NCBI GenBank assembly: GCA_028571685.1
Contig: CM053141.1
Location: 132,522,833-132,586,832, forward strand
DNA from: Heterohyrax brucei
Lineage: Eukaryota > Chordata > Mammalia > Hyracoidea > Procaviidae
Direction of reading: 5' to 3'
Length of the DNA stretch: 64,000 bases
Part shown: piece by piece, positions 45,388 to 56,375 of the stretch
Numbering within the stretch: position 1 is the first letter of the stretch
Layout: each line of letters begins with the position of its first letter
Translations under genes and position numbers: made by a program
Notes under the pieces: generated by a model
What the model was told of the DNA's origin: nothing
Seen by the model: the letters and a program-made list of their open reading frames with translations, nothing else
Database searches by the model: none

Positions 45388-45539
45388 TGGTATTGGTAGT
45401 TTTGACTAAGCTCAACTAACGTTTTGAAAAAAGATAAGAAAAAGCTGAAAGCAATTAATTACGAGTTGATAGTTAAGCAAGAAAACCAGAGTCCTTTCTT
45501 GGCAGTTTACATAAAGCCATTTGTCTCTTGTAGAGGCCA

Positions 45540-46390
45540 GAGTAAGCTGAGGACCAACCCTAGGACTTAATAATTGGAAAACCTAACTTCAAAGAAGGTT
45601 AAGCCTGAATTAAGGCAGATCCACTCTTCGGAGGTGAGTGCCCTGTTTGGGAAAGAATGAGGCCTGAGTAACTTTGCTCAGAACTCAGAACAGAAAAGCC
45701 CCAAATGAACACTGAGACTATGGTGTAAATAGCTTAGCTGCTCTGGCCAAATGAACTGGCAAACTCTATGGTTTTGGAAGTTACAGTAGTGGGAAAAGAC
45801 AGAACATGGAACATACAGAAAACTCCACTGGGAGAATCACAGTGCAAATTCCCAGAGGCCTTTAGCAAGGTCTTGTCATCTGTACCCAAAATGTACGCAT
45901 CTTTGAAAAACGACTCTTTGTAAACTAGTTTGGCCATGAACCACCAAGTGATCACGCAGTCATAGCTACCCATCATCACTTGGGTAAACATCAATTATCA
46001 TACCCAAAATGTCATAAGAATAGTTGGACCCAACAGCAATCTGTTATGAGATAGAAGTGGTACATCTGGGATCTAGCACATGCAGAACCAGAAGTTACAA
46101 GCAAACTGCATGAGCATGTAATCCAGACCTTCCTGTAGTTTTGTTTTACCAGACCTCTTCCTCAGTTCACATTTAGGGGATCTCTTTCAACCCACTCACT
46201 GAAAAATAAAAGCCTAAGCTTGGTTCATCTGTGGGTTGCCTTGGCATGTGGATGAAGGTTGAACATGGACTGCAGTGGTAGTATCCTCTTACACGGGTGG
46301 CCTGCAAGAGAGTGGAAAGGAAAAATCTTCCCAGTCTGAAGAATGTGGGGTAGTGCCCTTGGCTATCCACTTTGTGTGAAAGAGAAGTTT
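45540..46390 (+). mobile_element. Class III endogenous retrovirus pol relic (RT-RNase H region)
   Basis: The 3' part (46190-46390) follows, in short words, the RNase H region of ERVL-related class III elements ('gtagtgcccttggctatcca', 'ctttgtgtgaaagagaag'). The stretch before it ('ccatgaaccaccaagtgatc') fits upstream pol. Frames are broken. No LTR adjoins it. The boundaries are approximate. Confidence 0.5.
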
Positions 46391-46404
46391 GAGAAAGACT
46401 CTTA

Positions 46405-46512
46405 AATGTGGTGTAATGATTAAGCGCTCCTTGGAAACTCTATGGGGCAGTTCTACTCTGAACTATAGGGTTACTGAGTCAGAATCGACTTGATGGCACT
46501 GGGTTAAGGTTG
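46405..46512 (+). mobile_element. AfroSINE with internal deletion, sense
   Basis: The head 'gtggtgtaatgattaagcg' passes directly into 'ctccttggaaactctatggg', skipping the B-box part, then 'ctgagtcagaatcgacttga' and 'tggcactgggttaaggttg'. The well-kept 3' part suggests a younger copy. Confidence 0.85.
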
Positions 46513-46829
46513 TACCACAAAAATTTTTTTACCATTCAATTGAATGAAACACTAATTCTACTCAATCTAGTATGTTTCTTCTTCATTTTTATAATCAGAG
46601 GTGTGAAAAGCAAATCTTTTTTTTCTTCCTGAAACCTTAGAGACAAATTAAAGGTCCAATTATTACATCTTTGCTAGTCTACATAATTATTATTTTTAAA
46701 TTTCTGTTAAATGGTATTTTTCCTGGTTCTAATTCCCCATTTAGATTTTTTTTAAATACAAGCGTTGTGGTGTGACCCTCAGGAGCACTTTATTGAAAAG
46801 AAAATAGATGACCGACACACAGATAAACT
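46513..46829. other. Intergenic, no feature recognised
   Basis: AT-rich, nothing assignable. Confidence 0.5.
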
Positions 46830-46982
46830 GAAACCCAAACCCCAAAACCCCCAATCCACGGCAACCATACAGACAGAGGAGAACTGCCCTGCAGAGTTTC
46901 TAAGGAGCGCTTGGTGAATGTGAACTGCTGACCTTCTGGTGAGCAGCCGTAGCACTTAATCACTTCACCAACAGGGTTTCTG
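46830..46982 (-). mobile_element. AfroSINE, antisense
   Basis: Tail 'aaacccaaaccccaaaaccc', then 'agaactgccctgcagagttt', 'gagcagccgtagcacttaat' and 'caccaacagggtttctga'. Full length. Confidence 0.87.
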
Positions 46983-47361
46983 ATATTATTCTTTGTGGTC
47001 AGTTGGTATCAGTATATAGTTTTAAAAGGAAGAGCCATCTTAGTCTCAGGCAAAAGCCCTTAATTGGGATAATAACTCTTCGTCATCCTTTATCTTTCTA
47101 CTCTCTGCTTTCCACCTTATTGCACTATTTCATTTCTACCCTAGTGTCTCTCATATCTTTTTGTCATTAAATTATGGGTCCAGCCAACTGGAGCAGCAAA
47201 GACTGCAAGTCAATAAGAGTTACCTTTTAGCTAGTCTTCAAGAGGTACCTCGCTAGAATCATTTACTTTTTATTAGAAATGTACTAAAGACAACAGGCTT
47301 AAGGTCCAAAGGAGTGATTTTCAGATGATTGAATGTGACACCTGCAGAGAGGTTTAGGCTC
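46983..47361. other. Intergenic, no feature recognised
   Basis: No gene or repeat signal assignable. Confidence 0.5.
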
Positions 47362-47779
47362 TGTCTTAGTCATCTAGTGCTGCTGTAACAGAAACATCAC
47401 AAGCTAATGGTTTTAAGAAACAAAAATATACTTTCTCACAGTGTAGGAGGCTAGAAACCCAAATGCACGATGTGGCTCTAGGGGAAGACTTCCTCTCTGT
47501 CGACTTTGGAGGAAGATTCCTGCCTTTCCAGCTTGTTTCCTTGTTCCTTGTCGATCCCCAGGTGTTCTGGCATCTGTCTTACTCTGTATCTTCTTTGTTG
47601 GCTTGTTTATTCTCTTTTCTGTCTCAAAAAAGATTGACTTAAGATACACCTTATGCTAATCCTGCTTCATTAACATCACAAAGACAATCCATTCCCAAAT
47701 GAGATTATAACCACAGGCTTAACAGCTTAGGATTTACAGCACATATGAATTTTTGGAAGACATAATTCAGTCCATAACA
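47362..47779 (-). mobile_element. ERVL/MaLR-like LTR (copy I), antisense, variant subfamily
   Basis: On plus it starts 'tgtcttagtcatctagtgct' and ends 'acataattcagtccataaca', the complement of the family ends. The middle differs from copies A-H ('tgacttaagatacaccttat', 'ccattcccaaatgagattat'), so it is a related subfamily. About 418 bp. No clear TSD (ggctc and ctcac). Confidence 0.8.
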
Positions 47780-47989
47780 CTCACTTCATCTCACATGGCA
47801 TCGTCTTCTACAATTGGCACATGAGAATTTTCTTACCCACATAGATCTCATAACTGCTATGAGTACTTATTTGATATATTTTATTAAGCCTTAGATAATG
47901 AAGTAGAAGAGGCAATGTTTTATAGTGATATAGTACATTTTCCTAAAAATTTTTACGACGTCACAGAAATTTTTGAGAAGAAAACAAGT

Positions 47990-48310
47990 CTATAAACAAC
48001 TACATAGGTAATTTTCACTTTTTCAAACTTTCCTTGTGCTTTGACTAACATAAAGTAGGTTGTACAGCTGTAATCCCAGTTGCATACAAATTTGTTATCT
48101 GCTACTTTAAAGTATTTTTTCTCATGCTTCTACAGGGTTTTTACAGTTAATCATTTTAATAGCTAAGTAATTTTTCATTAAGTCGATGTACCATAATTTC
48201 CCTAATCATTCTTCATGTTTCTTTTTTTTTTTGCTAATATGTACAACACTGCAGTGAACATCTGGCACACATAGCTTTTCTTCTTTTGTTGAAGTTTTTT
48301 TTTTGGAGTT
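47990..48310 (-). mobile_element. Old L1-like fragment, antisense
   Basis: 'gtaatttttcattaagtcga', 'tgtaccataatttccctaat' and 'acaacactgcagtgaacatc' resemble antisense L1 3' ORF2/UTR (tagtattccattg...aataatgctgcaatgaacat). Strongly diverged. Confidence 0.5.
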
Positions 48311-48571
48311 AAATATCAGTAATAAGATTTTCTAAGTTAATGCTTCTTTTGAGATGAATTATTTGATTTTTGTGAGGCTTATACCAATTTATATCAATTT
48401 AAACCATGTTAATAGACCAACATATCATTAAGAAATGAAGTAACCTACCATCTAAAACATAGGGCTTAGTCATTACCACAAGAGGTATTAGAATCCCTAT
48501 CTCTTGATTCTGCCTTTAATTTATTAACTACACTAAGAGCAGACAAAATATCCTATTAATGTTTTAGAAAG

Positions 48572-48995
48572 CAAAGATATCACCTTGAAGCCTAAGATGT
48601 ACCTGACCAAGCTGTGATGTTTTCAATCACCTCATATGCATATGAAAGCTAGACAGTGAATAAGGAAGACCAAAGAATTGAAACCTTTGAAATAAGGTAT
48701 TGGTGAATAATACTGAATAATGCTCCTTAGAAGCAAGAATGGTGAGACTATGTCTCATATACTTTGGACATGATACAAGGAGGGACCAGTGTCTGGAGAA
48801 GAACATCATGCCCAGTAGAGTAGAGGGTCAGTGAAGAAGAGGAAGACCCTCAGTGAGATGGACTGACCCAGTGGCTATGACAACGGACTCAAGCATGACA
48901 ATGATTGTGAGGATGGTTGAGGGCTTGACAGTGTTCCGTTCTATTGTACCTCTTGTCACTGTAAGTCGGAATCCACTCATAAATCCTAACAAAAT
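48572..48995 (+). mobile_element. 5'-truncated RTE LINE, sense
   Basis: 'gatatcaccttgaagcctaa', 'gcatatgaaagctagacagt', 'gtgtctggagaagaacatca', 'gatggactgacccagtggct' and tail 'cactgtaagtcggaatccac'. The reading frame has many stops. The tail lacks the usual AAC run, having drifted. Confidence 0.85.
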
Positions 48996-49472
48996 TATCA
49001 AGAACAGAGAGTTATATGCAATTCATGTTTACACAAAGAGAATACTAATAAAAGAAAGCATACAAAAAAGATTTTCAAAATAAGGCTTAACTTCTAGTTA
49101 TTAAAAAATATTTAATGTGAAAAAATGTCACTTTGGTTCAAAAAATCTCTGCTAGCTCTTTAAATTTCAGTGCAGTGTTACTAGACGTAAAAACGTTTGC
49201 TTTGGAACTGAAAAACAATAATCTATCACTGAAAATGCAACTACTTCTTGAAGTTCTAAAAAATCAATCATTATATCTCTACCCTCGTAATCTGAAAGTA
49301 CTACTCATAATTCCCGAATCAGTTTAAAATAGGGTATTTCTAAAATGAGATTAATCTCACTTTTCTACTCTAACTCCTAAAAGGAACTAACCACTTTCTT
49401 GTCTTTATTACTGAAATAAACTACCTCCAAATATAATTTTCTGAATTTTAAAACACACAGCCATGTCTGCAT
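48996..49472. other. Intergenic, no feature recognised
   Basis: AT-rich, nothing assignable. Confidence 0.5.
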
Positions 49473-49850
49473 TAGTCAGCTAGGTTACTGTAATACACAA
49501 TGAATTAATCTCAACAGCTTAAAACAACAAAAGCTTACTTCTCACTCATATGTTGGCAGCTGTAGATCATAGGCTAGAGCACATCCTTTCAGTTAAGGAT
49601 CCAGGCTGAGGGTTAGGCTTCTATCTTGGACATACATTTCCCATAGCAGGGAAAAAATTAAAATATAAGAAAGCTGGTGAAAACCATAATGGCCTTCAAA
49701 GTTCCTGCTTGTATGTGGCATATTTAACTTCTGCTCACATTCTAGTGTCTCAAGTCCAACCTTGATGGGACAGAAATCTTGACTCCACATGCAGCAGGCA
49801 CAAGCTGTAGAGAAATGGATAACAATCATAACACCCCTTCAGGAAGGAAA
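49473..49850 (-). mobile_element. Old LTR or MaLR-like repeat, antisense
   Basis: 'gcattagtcagctaggttac', 'acagcttaaaacaacaaaag' and 'cttacttctcactcatatgt' match the common antisense motif of old mammalian LTRs (tgtaacaaa...ggcttaaaacaac...atttatttctc). Family not resolved. Confidence 0.5.
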
Positions 49851-51119
49851 AGCAAATTTGAGGGAACACTACTACACTCTTCCATAATCTCTTTACGTTT
49901 TACTTCATACTGTGCCACACTCAGCTCATGAGATATTCCTAGGTTGCCTGTCAGATGACAAAATACCCCATAGATAACTTGGAAAGGGTATATTCCTGCC
50001 AAAAAGTATGGCTGAATACACTGAATAGTTAAACATTTTTCATCTTCTTTGATGCCACAAAACTTCTACATTTTTTGCTCAACTTACGGCACTTCAAACC
50101 ATCACTTTTTAAATTGTATCAAGAAAGCATAGCTTTATTCATATTATTCCTGCAGAGAATTTTTAAACAGGCAATAAAAATTAAGAAATACATGAGACAC
50201 TTCAATCAATAACAAGATTAAGCTGGGATGCAAATTCGATACATCACAGTTGAGTAGAAAGAGCTATTAAATTCCAGTAAGACCTATGCAAAATAGACAA
50301 CTCAGAAAGAATTTTATATGAAACATTAGAATCTGTCAAACTATACGATTTTTCTCAATTTGTATGCAGAATATATACAAGCCAAGCTACAGATCCTGAA
50401 ATTTTATCAATATCCTTGTGTTATATTTATTAGTATCTACTTGATGTTACCTCTTATCGAAATAGTTATCACCTCAATTCAAGAGACATCTTGTGTTCAA
50501 CTTCTGGCAACACTAACCAATGATACACAAGGTGAATTTAGCTACTTAAATGAAAAACCAGAACATGAATGCTGTGTTAATTATTTAATCACTTCTATTA
50601 TAAAACTCAAAACACAAAGGGTAGTTGATGTTTTGTACACATAAGACAATAAAAGCATTAAGAAGGTATTTATTTCTCTCAATAAGAAAAAACTTTAGAA
50701 ATAACACTGCACCCTGCATATATTCACTTCCATATTTTGTATTCAAATAAGAAACTGCATGCGAGGGACAAATACACTTTTATTGTTGAATTTTAAGTCA
50801 AGATTTCCATAGTAATGCCAGATGAAGCCTAGATCTAATTGCCAAGCCAAGTGCCATCGAGTCGGATCTGACTAATCACATTTTTCTTAATCATTATTAG
50901 TATTAGAACTCATACAAATAAGCTAGATGTAAACACATAAAGAGAAAACACGAGGGATAGAGTAGGAGAAATTTACATTTTTAAGAACATGGAAAAGGAG
51001 GCAGTGAAAAATATTACTGTAACTTTCCCAATTCTGCTTTATTTTGTAAAAATTCACTTAATATGAACAGATAACATGACTAAATGTACTCCGGCAAGGG
51101 AAGCAGTATATTATGAACA
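49851..51119. other. Intergenic; only a 31-bp SINE tail at 50841-50871
   Basis: Unique AT-rich DNA. A 94-codon frame at 50360-50644 has no recognisable features. Confidence 0.5.
50841..50871 (-). mobile_element. Ultra-short SINE tail insertion (about 31 bp)
   Basis: Core 'gccaagccaagtgccatcga' followed by 'gtcggatctga' is the complement of a SINE 3' end. Flanks share 'ctaat' (50835-50839 and 50872-50876), a weak TSD. Confidence 0.65.
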
Positions 51120-51275
51120 ATTCATCATCTGAATCTCAGCTGTGTAGCTATGGGCAAGTGAATTAAGTTCTCCAAGTCTCATATACAAAATGAGAAAAGT
51201 TAGACATACTTTGAGACATGAAAATGTATACATATAAAGAATCTAGCATAGTGTTTGGCTTGTAAATGATACTCT
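51120..51275 (+). mobile_element. MIR SINE, sense
   Basis: 'agctatgggcaagtgaatta', 'ctcatatacaaaatgagaaa', and 'aatctagcatagtgtttggc' follow the MIR order (tgggcaagtta...catctgtaaaatggg...agcacagtgcctggc). A good match for so old a family. Confidence 0.75.
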
Positions 51276-51900
51276 ATATGGAAAATTTCGTCATTAACAT
51301 TATTATTGTACGTTTACTATCAAGAGGTAAAACTTCAATAAGCTTCTCGGCAGTATCAGTTAACATTTTAAGCAGGCTCTACTTTGGGAATAAGCTCTGC
51401 AGGAGGCAATGCATTAGGTGCTACAAGAGATCCAGATTAAAAGGAGACTGTATCTGACCTGTTGTCAATATGTTACCGAGAAGGGATGAGAGAAGATTTA
51501 GCTACAATACTATAGCTAAATAACATTATATACCTGGAGTATGGTTCTCGGACACCCTTTTAATTCTAGACTGGAGTTATTTACTGATGGAATAAAAGGC
51601 AAGTCCTGTGCATTCTGGATATATCAACATATATGGTGCAAACAATGGCCTTTCTCTGCATTTATGTTTCGATCATGGAAGAGGTGGAATGGAAAAGTGC
51701 ATGTAGGCAAAAAAATGCTAGAGCAGATATTCCAGCTGAGTACTCATCCTCTAAAAGAAGGGAAACACTGGAAAGACAGATTCCAGAGCAATTTGCGAAA
51801 CATCAGTGCACAGAATGATGGTTTTTTTAATGACTTCCTAGCTAAGAAATTTTAGTGGTATTTTGCAAAATGCCAATGGGCTTAGAAGTAGGGAGAGATG
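51276..51900. other. Intergenic; two overlapping open stretches without known protein
   Basis: A 104-codon frame (51541-51855) and a 61-codon frame overlap on plus. I recognise no domain, and the length is within chance for this base composition. Confidence 0.4.
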
Positions 51901-52150
51901 CTACTCATATGATATTAGACTTCAACAATGACTTCAACAAACAACGAAGTAAAAGAGAATGAAGAAAATCAAAGACACAAGAAAAATATTAGTGTAAAGG
52001 AGTAACAAAACAGAACTACCACAGCTTCCACCACACTGAGTCCAGAACAACAAGACGAAGCCCACGTGCCACCACCAAGTGCTCTGACAGGGATCAAAGT
52101 AGACAGTGTTGATTCAAAGCCCATTGATTCTAACCACCCAGTGTTCACAA
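51901..52150 (+). mobile_element. L1 3' UTR fragment, sense
   Basis: 'gagaatgaagaaaatcaaag', 'acacaagaaaaatatta' and 'gtgctctgacagggatcaaa' parallel the L1 3' UTR seen at 61855-61900 and 13380-13430. No poly-A tail is visible. Both ends are degraded. Confidence 0.5.
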
Positions 52151-52159
52151 ACATCAGTG

Positions 52160-52310
52160 TGCACAAGAATGCCCTGGAGATTCTTATTCAAAGCATTCCT
52201 AGGTCCCATCACCACTGATTCTGACTCAGAATATTGAGGAATTGCCCATGAATTTGGATTTGTGACAAGGTGACAGGTGATGCTGACACTCCTGGCCTGA
52301 AGAACACAAT
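52160..52310 (+). mobile_element. MER20-like hAT DNA transposon fragment
   Basis: 'ccctggagattcttattcaa', 'ccatcaccactgattctgac' and 'gacaggtgatgctgacactc' follow the MER20 pattern (atgcaaattctc...gactgaatcagaat...ccaggtgattctgatg). Confidence 0.55.
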
Positions 52311-52680
52311 TTGACTGAACTACATCCTACAGTAACTTAGACAATGAAGTATAGATTAGTAGTGATGGCTGTCCTGTTTGGGAACCTTTATGAAAACCTC
52401 AAGACTGAATTGTCAGTTTTTATTGACATAAAATTGTATATTCAATTTTACCATTTTAAGATCCAGGCATAATGTTGGCTTAAAAATTCTATCTGGACAA
52501 ACTGCATTTTGTTTTCGGAAGATATAAGTTTTGAATCTGTTCATCCCATCATCCCCACCTTCTAACACAACACACAAAACCATCCCAGAACCACTCTTGG
52601 TTTCCTACATAGTAGAGCAAGTTAGTAAAATTTTCAGAAAAATCTCCAATCAGGAAAATACGGTGACTGTTATCTTTAAA
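52311..52680. other. Intergenic, no feature recognised
   Basis: Nothing assignable. Confidence 0.5.
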
Positions 52681-53735
52681 GGAGCCTTGGTGACACATCT
52701 GGATTGGAGGACAACTCATTAACAATCTGTGTTATGGAGACACCACCACCTTACTTGCTGGAAGTGAAGAAGATTTGATACACTTACTGATGAAGATCAA
52801 GGACCACAGCCTTCAGTATGGATTGCACCTCAACATCAAGAAAACAAAAATCCTCACAACTGGACCAGTAAGCAACGTTACTATAAACAGAGAAAGGATT
52901 GAATTGTCAAGGATTTCACTTCCCTTGAGTCCACAATCAACGCCTATGGGAGCAGCAGTCAAGAAATAAAAAGATGCAATGCATTCAGAAAATCTGCTGC
53001 AAAGAATCCCTTTAAAGTATTCAAAAGTAAAGATGTCACCTTGAAGACTAAAGTGCACGTGGCTCACGCCATGGTATTTTCAACTGCACCATATGCATGC
53101 TGTCATGGGTTGAATTGTGTCCCCCCAAAACTATGTGTAGCCATGTGGCTGGGACATGATTCCCAGTGTCTTGTAACTGTCCTCCATTTTCTGATTTCCC
53201 TAAACTGTATGTTAAAGGATTAGGGTGGGGCTGTAAATTCCTTCATAGGATCACTTCCCTGCTCTGCTGTAAAATGAGTTTCCCTGGAGTATGGCTTGCC
53301 CCACCCTTAATCCTTTCAGCCTGCAAGAGATAAAAAGGAAAGAGAAGCAAGCTGAGAATTGGGAACCTCGTTACCATCAAGAAATCTGCACCGGGAGAAG
53401 AGCGTGTCCTTCAGATCTGAGGTTCCTGCCTCTGGATAAAGACTGATGCAATACCAGACTTTCCTCCAGAGCTGACAAGGGGGAAAGCCTTCCCCTGGAG
53501 CAGATAATCTGAATTTGGACTTGCAGCCTACTGGACTGTGTAAGAATAAACTTTCCTTTGTTAAAGCCATCCACTCTGTGGTGTTTCTGTTAGAGCAGTC
53601 CTAGCTGACTAAAACCCATGCGAAAACTGGACAACGAACAAAGACTACAGAGGAGTTGATACCTTTGAACTGTAGTGTTGGATAAGAATGATGAAAGTGC
53701 TATGGACTGCCAAAAGAATAAACACGGTCACCCTT
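52681..53735 (+). mobile_element. RTE LINE fragment, sense, split by an LTR
   Basis: Segments 52681-53100 and 53617-53735 join in frame order. The left part covers the end of the reverse transcriptase domain: a YGDTTTLLAG stretch near 52733-52762 sits where RTE elements have the catalytic YADD motif, so the catalytic aspartates are damaged. LLMKIKDHSLQYGL and LNIKKTKILTTG follow. The right part is the RRIDAFEL-type C-terminal region, cut short at about 53735 before the 3' tail. Confidence 0.85.
53101..53616 (+). mobile_element. ERVL/MaLR-like solo LTR (copy F), exact 5-bp TSD
   Basis: 'tgtcatgggttgaattgtgt' to 'ctagctgactaaaacc' (last base mutated from A), 516 bp, flanked by 'catgc' on both sides (53096-53100 and 53617-53621). 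It cuts the RTE coding relic at 'atatgcatgc', and the sequence resumes with 'catgcgaaaactgg'. Confidence 0.93.
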
Positions 53736-54167
53736 CACAGTTCAACTATTCACAGCAGGTAGGGAAGCACTGATTAACCTCAGGCAATCTGTCTCCTGGG
53801 AAAAAATCATTCCTTCCACTTGTGTCTCTGAGAACTTTATAGTCTAAATTTTTGATACTACTTTCACACATCAGCCTCACCATTAATAAAAGCAACAATC
53901 CTGTCTTCCTCTAATTTGACAAGTCTTTTCTTTTACAGATTGATCATTTCGATTTCTGCCTCACCACTCCAACTTGATGCCCTTTCTGGATATGTGTGGA
54001 TTTCCTCTCTTTCAGACTGTTTTCTGTACAAATGTGGTTTTCCTCTCCCGTAGACTTGCTAGGTATATATTTTTGAGGCATATTACTAACTATAGCTTTT
54101 TTACATACCTGAATTTATTCATTAATTTTCTTTAATTATAATTCATACCACTTCTAAATTAAAACAT

Positions 54168-54200
<33 letters not shown>

Positions 54201-55264
54201 TATATATAGGTCTACCTGTATTTATAACAAGAAAGAAGTACAGCAATTAACAAGGTAGTTTTGTATATTCTGTAACATTAACACAGTCCTATTTGGTGTA
54301 ATGCTTGATATCCTCTGGACAATATCTCCAAGCAATGCCATAAATATTTTAAGTGTTCTGCTTGCTGTGTGTTAATATACTTAAATGCCTTTCATAATAA
54401 ATAACCCAGTCACACAAACTAAAATAACATATGTTAAATTGAAAAAAACAAAAAGTACCTTCATGATTTTTCTAATTAGGCACTCTATTTTCTGTAACTA
54501 GAAAATAATAATAATAATCTTTCCTCCTAATTTAAGAGAATCTTTCAGCCAACATTTTTTTTTTCAATTATCTGTTCCAAACTGCACACTGTACTATGCG
54601 GTTAAGTACAGAGGTAAACAAGAGGAAAATCAAATTATAAGAGTGCCTAGGGAACTGATAGAACTGTAAGAACTGATAAAAAAAGAAAAAGGACTTTCTC
54701 AGAATAAAAGGACTCAGAGAACAGACAGAGAATGACAAGTGGGCTATGAATTGTACTATTTGCAGGAATAGTGCCCATAGCACATTGAAATTTAGGGCAT
54801 TACGTATAAGACAAGAAGGTATTTATTATTTTTAATGTAATTTAAAAGGCACTAAAAAGTTGGGCTGCCATAAAAAAACAAAAACTCTTCTCTTGACTGC
54901 TCTGATGACTGAAATTTTTATGTTAAGGACTCAAATATCTAAAAACTCATAAAAATATATTTAGGTTAACAGTGAATCATGATCACCCATCAGGTCCTCA
55001 GGACATATATCTTAGCTCACTGAGTAAGGCTTAAAGAAATCCAAAACATAATTTTGGTGAGAGGAAAACCAACAAGATCACACAAAATCAAATGTCTGGT
55101 GATTGATCAAGCTTAGAATTTTTTCAGCATTTGATACCCTTAGTCCTTGTAAGATCTATAATGATGCTAATATTTTACTAAGTATCATATGTACTGAAGA
55201 CTCACAGTAAGCCATTCACTGCACTCAGTATATTATTCCTCATAGCCGCTATCAGATAAATCAG
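53736..55264. other. Intergenic, with one short microsatellite
   Basis: Unique AT-rich sequence; the tract at 54165-54208 is listed separately. No gene signal. Confidence 0.5.
54165..54208. repeat. Compound (CATA)n/(TA)n microsatellite
   Basis: Repeated 'catacatacatacatacata' followed by 'tatatatatatatata'. Confidence 0.95.
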
Positions 55265-55475
55265 GAGTTACTGAACAAGGGCCTGTGGGATAAATCTGGC
55301 CCACCACCTATTTCTGTAAGTCAAGTTTCATTGGTACACAGCCATGCTTACCGTGTTCATTTATACTTTGTCTACAGCTAGTTCCACAACATAATGGCAG
55401 CAGGCCTTGTGTCCTTCAAAGCCATCATATTTCCTATTTAGCCCTTTACAGGAAAAGCTTACAACTCCTGACATA
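55265..55475 (-). mobile_element. hAT-Charlie-type DNA transposon, same family as 5190-5290
   Basis: 'gggataaatctggcccacca', 'caagtttcattggtacacag', 'agctagttccacaacataat' and 'tagccctttacaggaaaagc' give most of a non-autonomous hAT copy, reading from its 'gggccatagtttgc' side to its 'ctgtaaagggc' side. Confidence 0.7.
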
Positions 55476-56141
55476 CATGCTATTCATTTTAATTTTTACA
55501 GTGCAGAAATGTGAGGTATCAAGTCCACTGAGGTAGGTAATATTCTATCATTTATTTCTCAATCAGAGTAAATATGTCATGGGAATCAACTACAACCATA
55601 CAGTGAGCCTCTCAAGGTGGAACAAAACACGTAGTGCTTACCTCTGGCTGATAGTCTACAACATACAATGAAATCACATGCATGATTTTTAGAAAACATG
55701 ATGTAAACTAATACATAAAACTTACATTTTAACATTTATTATTTGAAACAGATAAGAAAAAATGAAACATGATATGTTAGCTTAGCTCTGTTTAGAAAAC
55801 AGCCAAGACAAAAAATATTAAATAGTTCTAATAAAGACACTATTCAGTGATGATTAAAAATCTTAAAATATTTCAAAACATTGCCAACTCTTATTTCTCC
55901 AATAAGTTATTTTAAAGCAAATATGGAATTCAATAAAAACACTGCATTAAATTTTATAGAACAAAATGAAAAAGAAGCTACTAAACCTCACTTATTAAGT
56001 AATATAGATTGAGAAATAGTTAAAATTTTAAAGAAACTTTGAAGTGTAAAATCAAGGATCTGTTTTTTAAAAGAATGTATTTATAAACATCTTAAATATA
56101 TAAAACAAGTATAATACAAAATTAAATTTTGTTATATGATT
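55476..56141. other. Intergenic; source of an inverted local copy
   Basis: AT-rich. The segment at about 55645-55713 recurs inverted inside the SINE at 56265-56331. Confidence 0.55.
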
Positions 56142-56375
56142 TTGGAAACTATTGTGGCATAGTGGTTAAAAGATTCAGATACTAACCAAAAGGTCACCAG
56201 TATGAATCCACCAGGTGCTACTCGGAAACTCTGTGGGAGCAGTTCCACTCTGTACTATAGGGTCATTAGTTTACATCAAGTTTTCTAAAAATCATACATG
56301 GAGTTTTGCTGTATAACTGTAGGCTGTAGAATGGAACTGACTCAACTGCAATAGGTTTGAGCTTTGGTTTAACAT
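56142..56375 (+). mobile_element. AfroSINE, sense, interrupted by about 65 bp of filler
   Basis: Head 'ttggaaactattgtggcata', B-box region 'accagtatgaatccacc', body 'ctactcggaaactctgtggg', then 'actatagggtcatta'. Here the expected 'tgagtc' is replaced by 56265-56331, after which 'ggaactgactcaactgcaat' resumes. The filler resembles the reverse complement of 55645-55713. Confidence 0.85.

Noticed and set aside
51541..51855. 104-codon plus-strand frame without repeat homology
   Set aside because: No recognisable domain; its length fits chance; no promoter, splice or polyadenylation context is visible.
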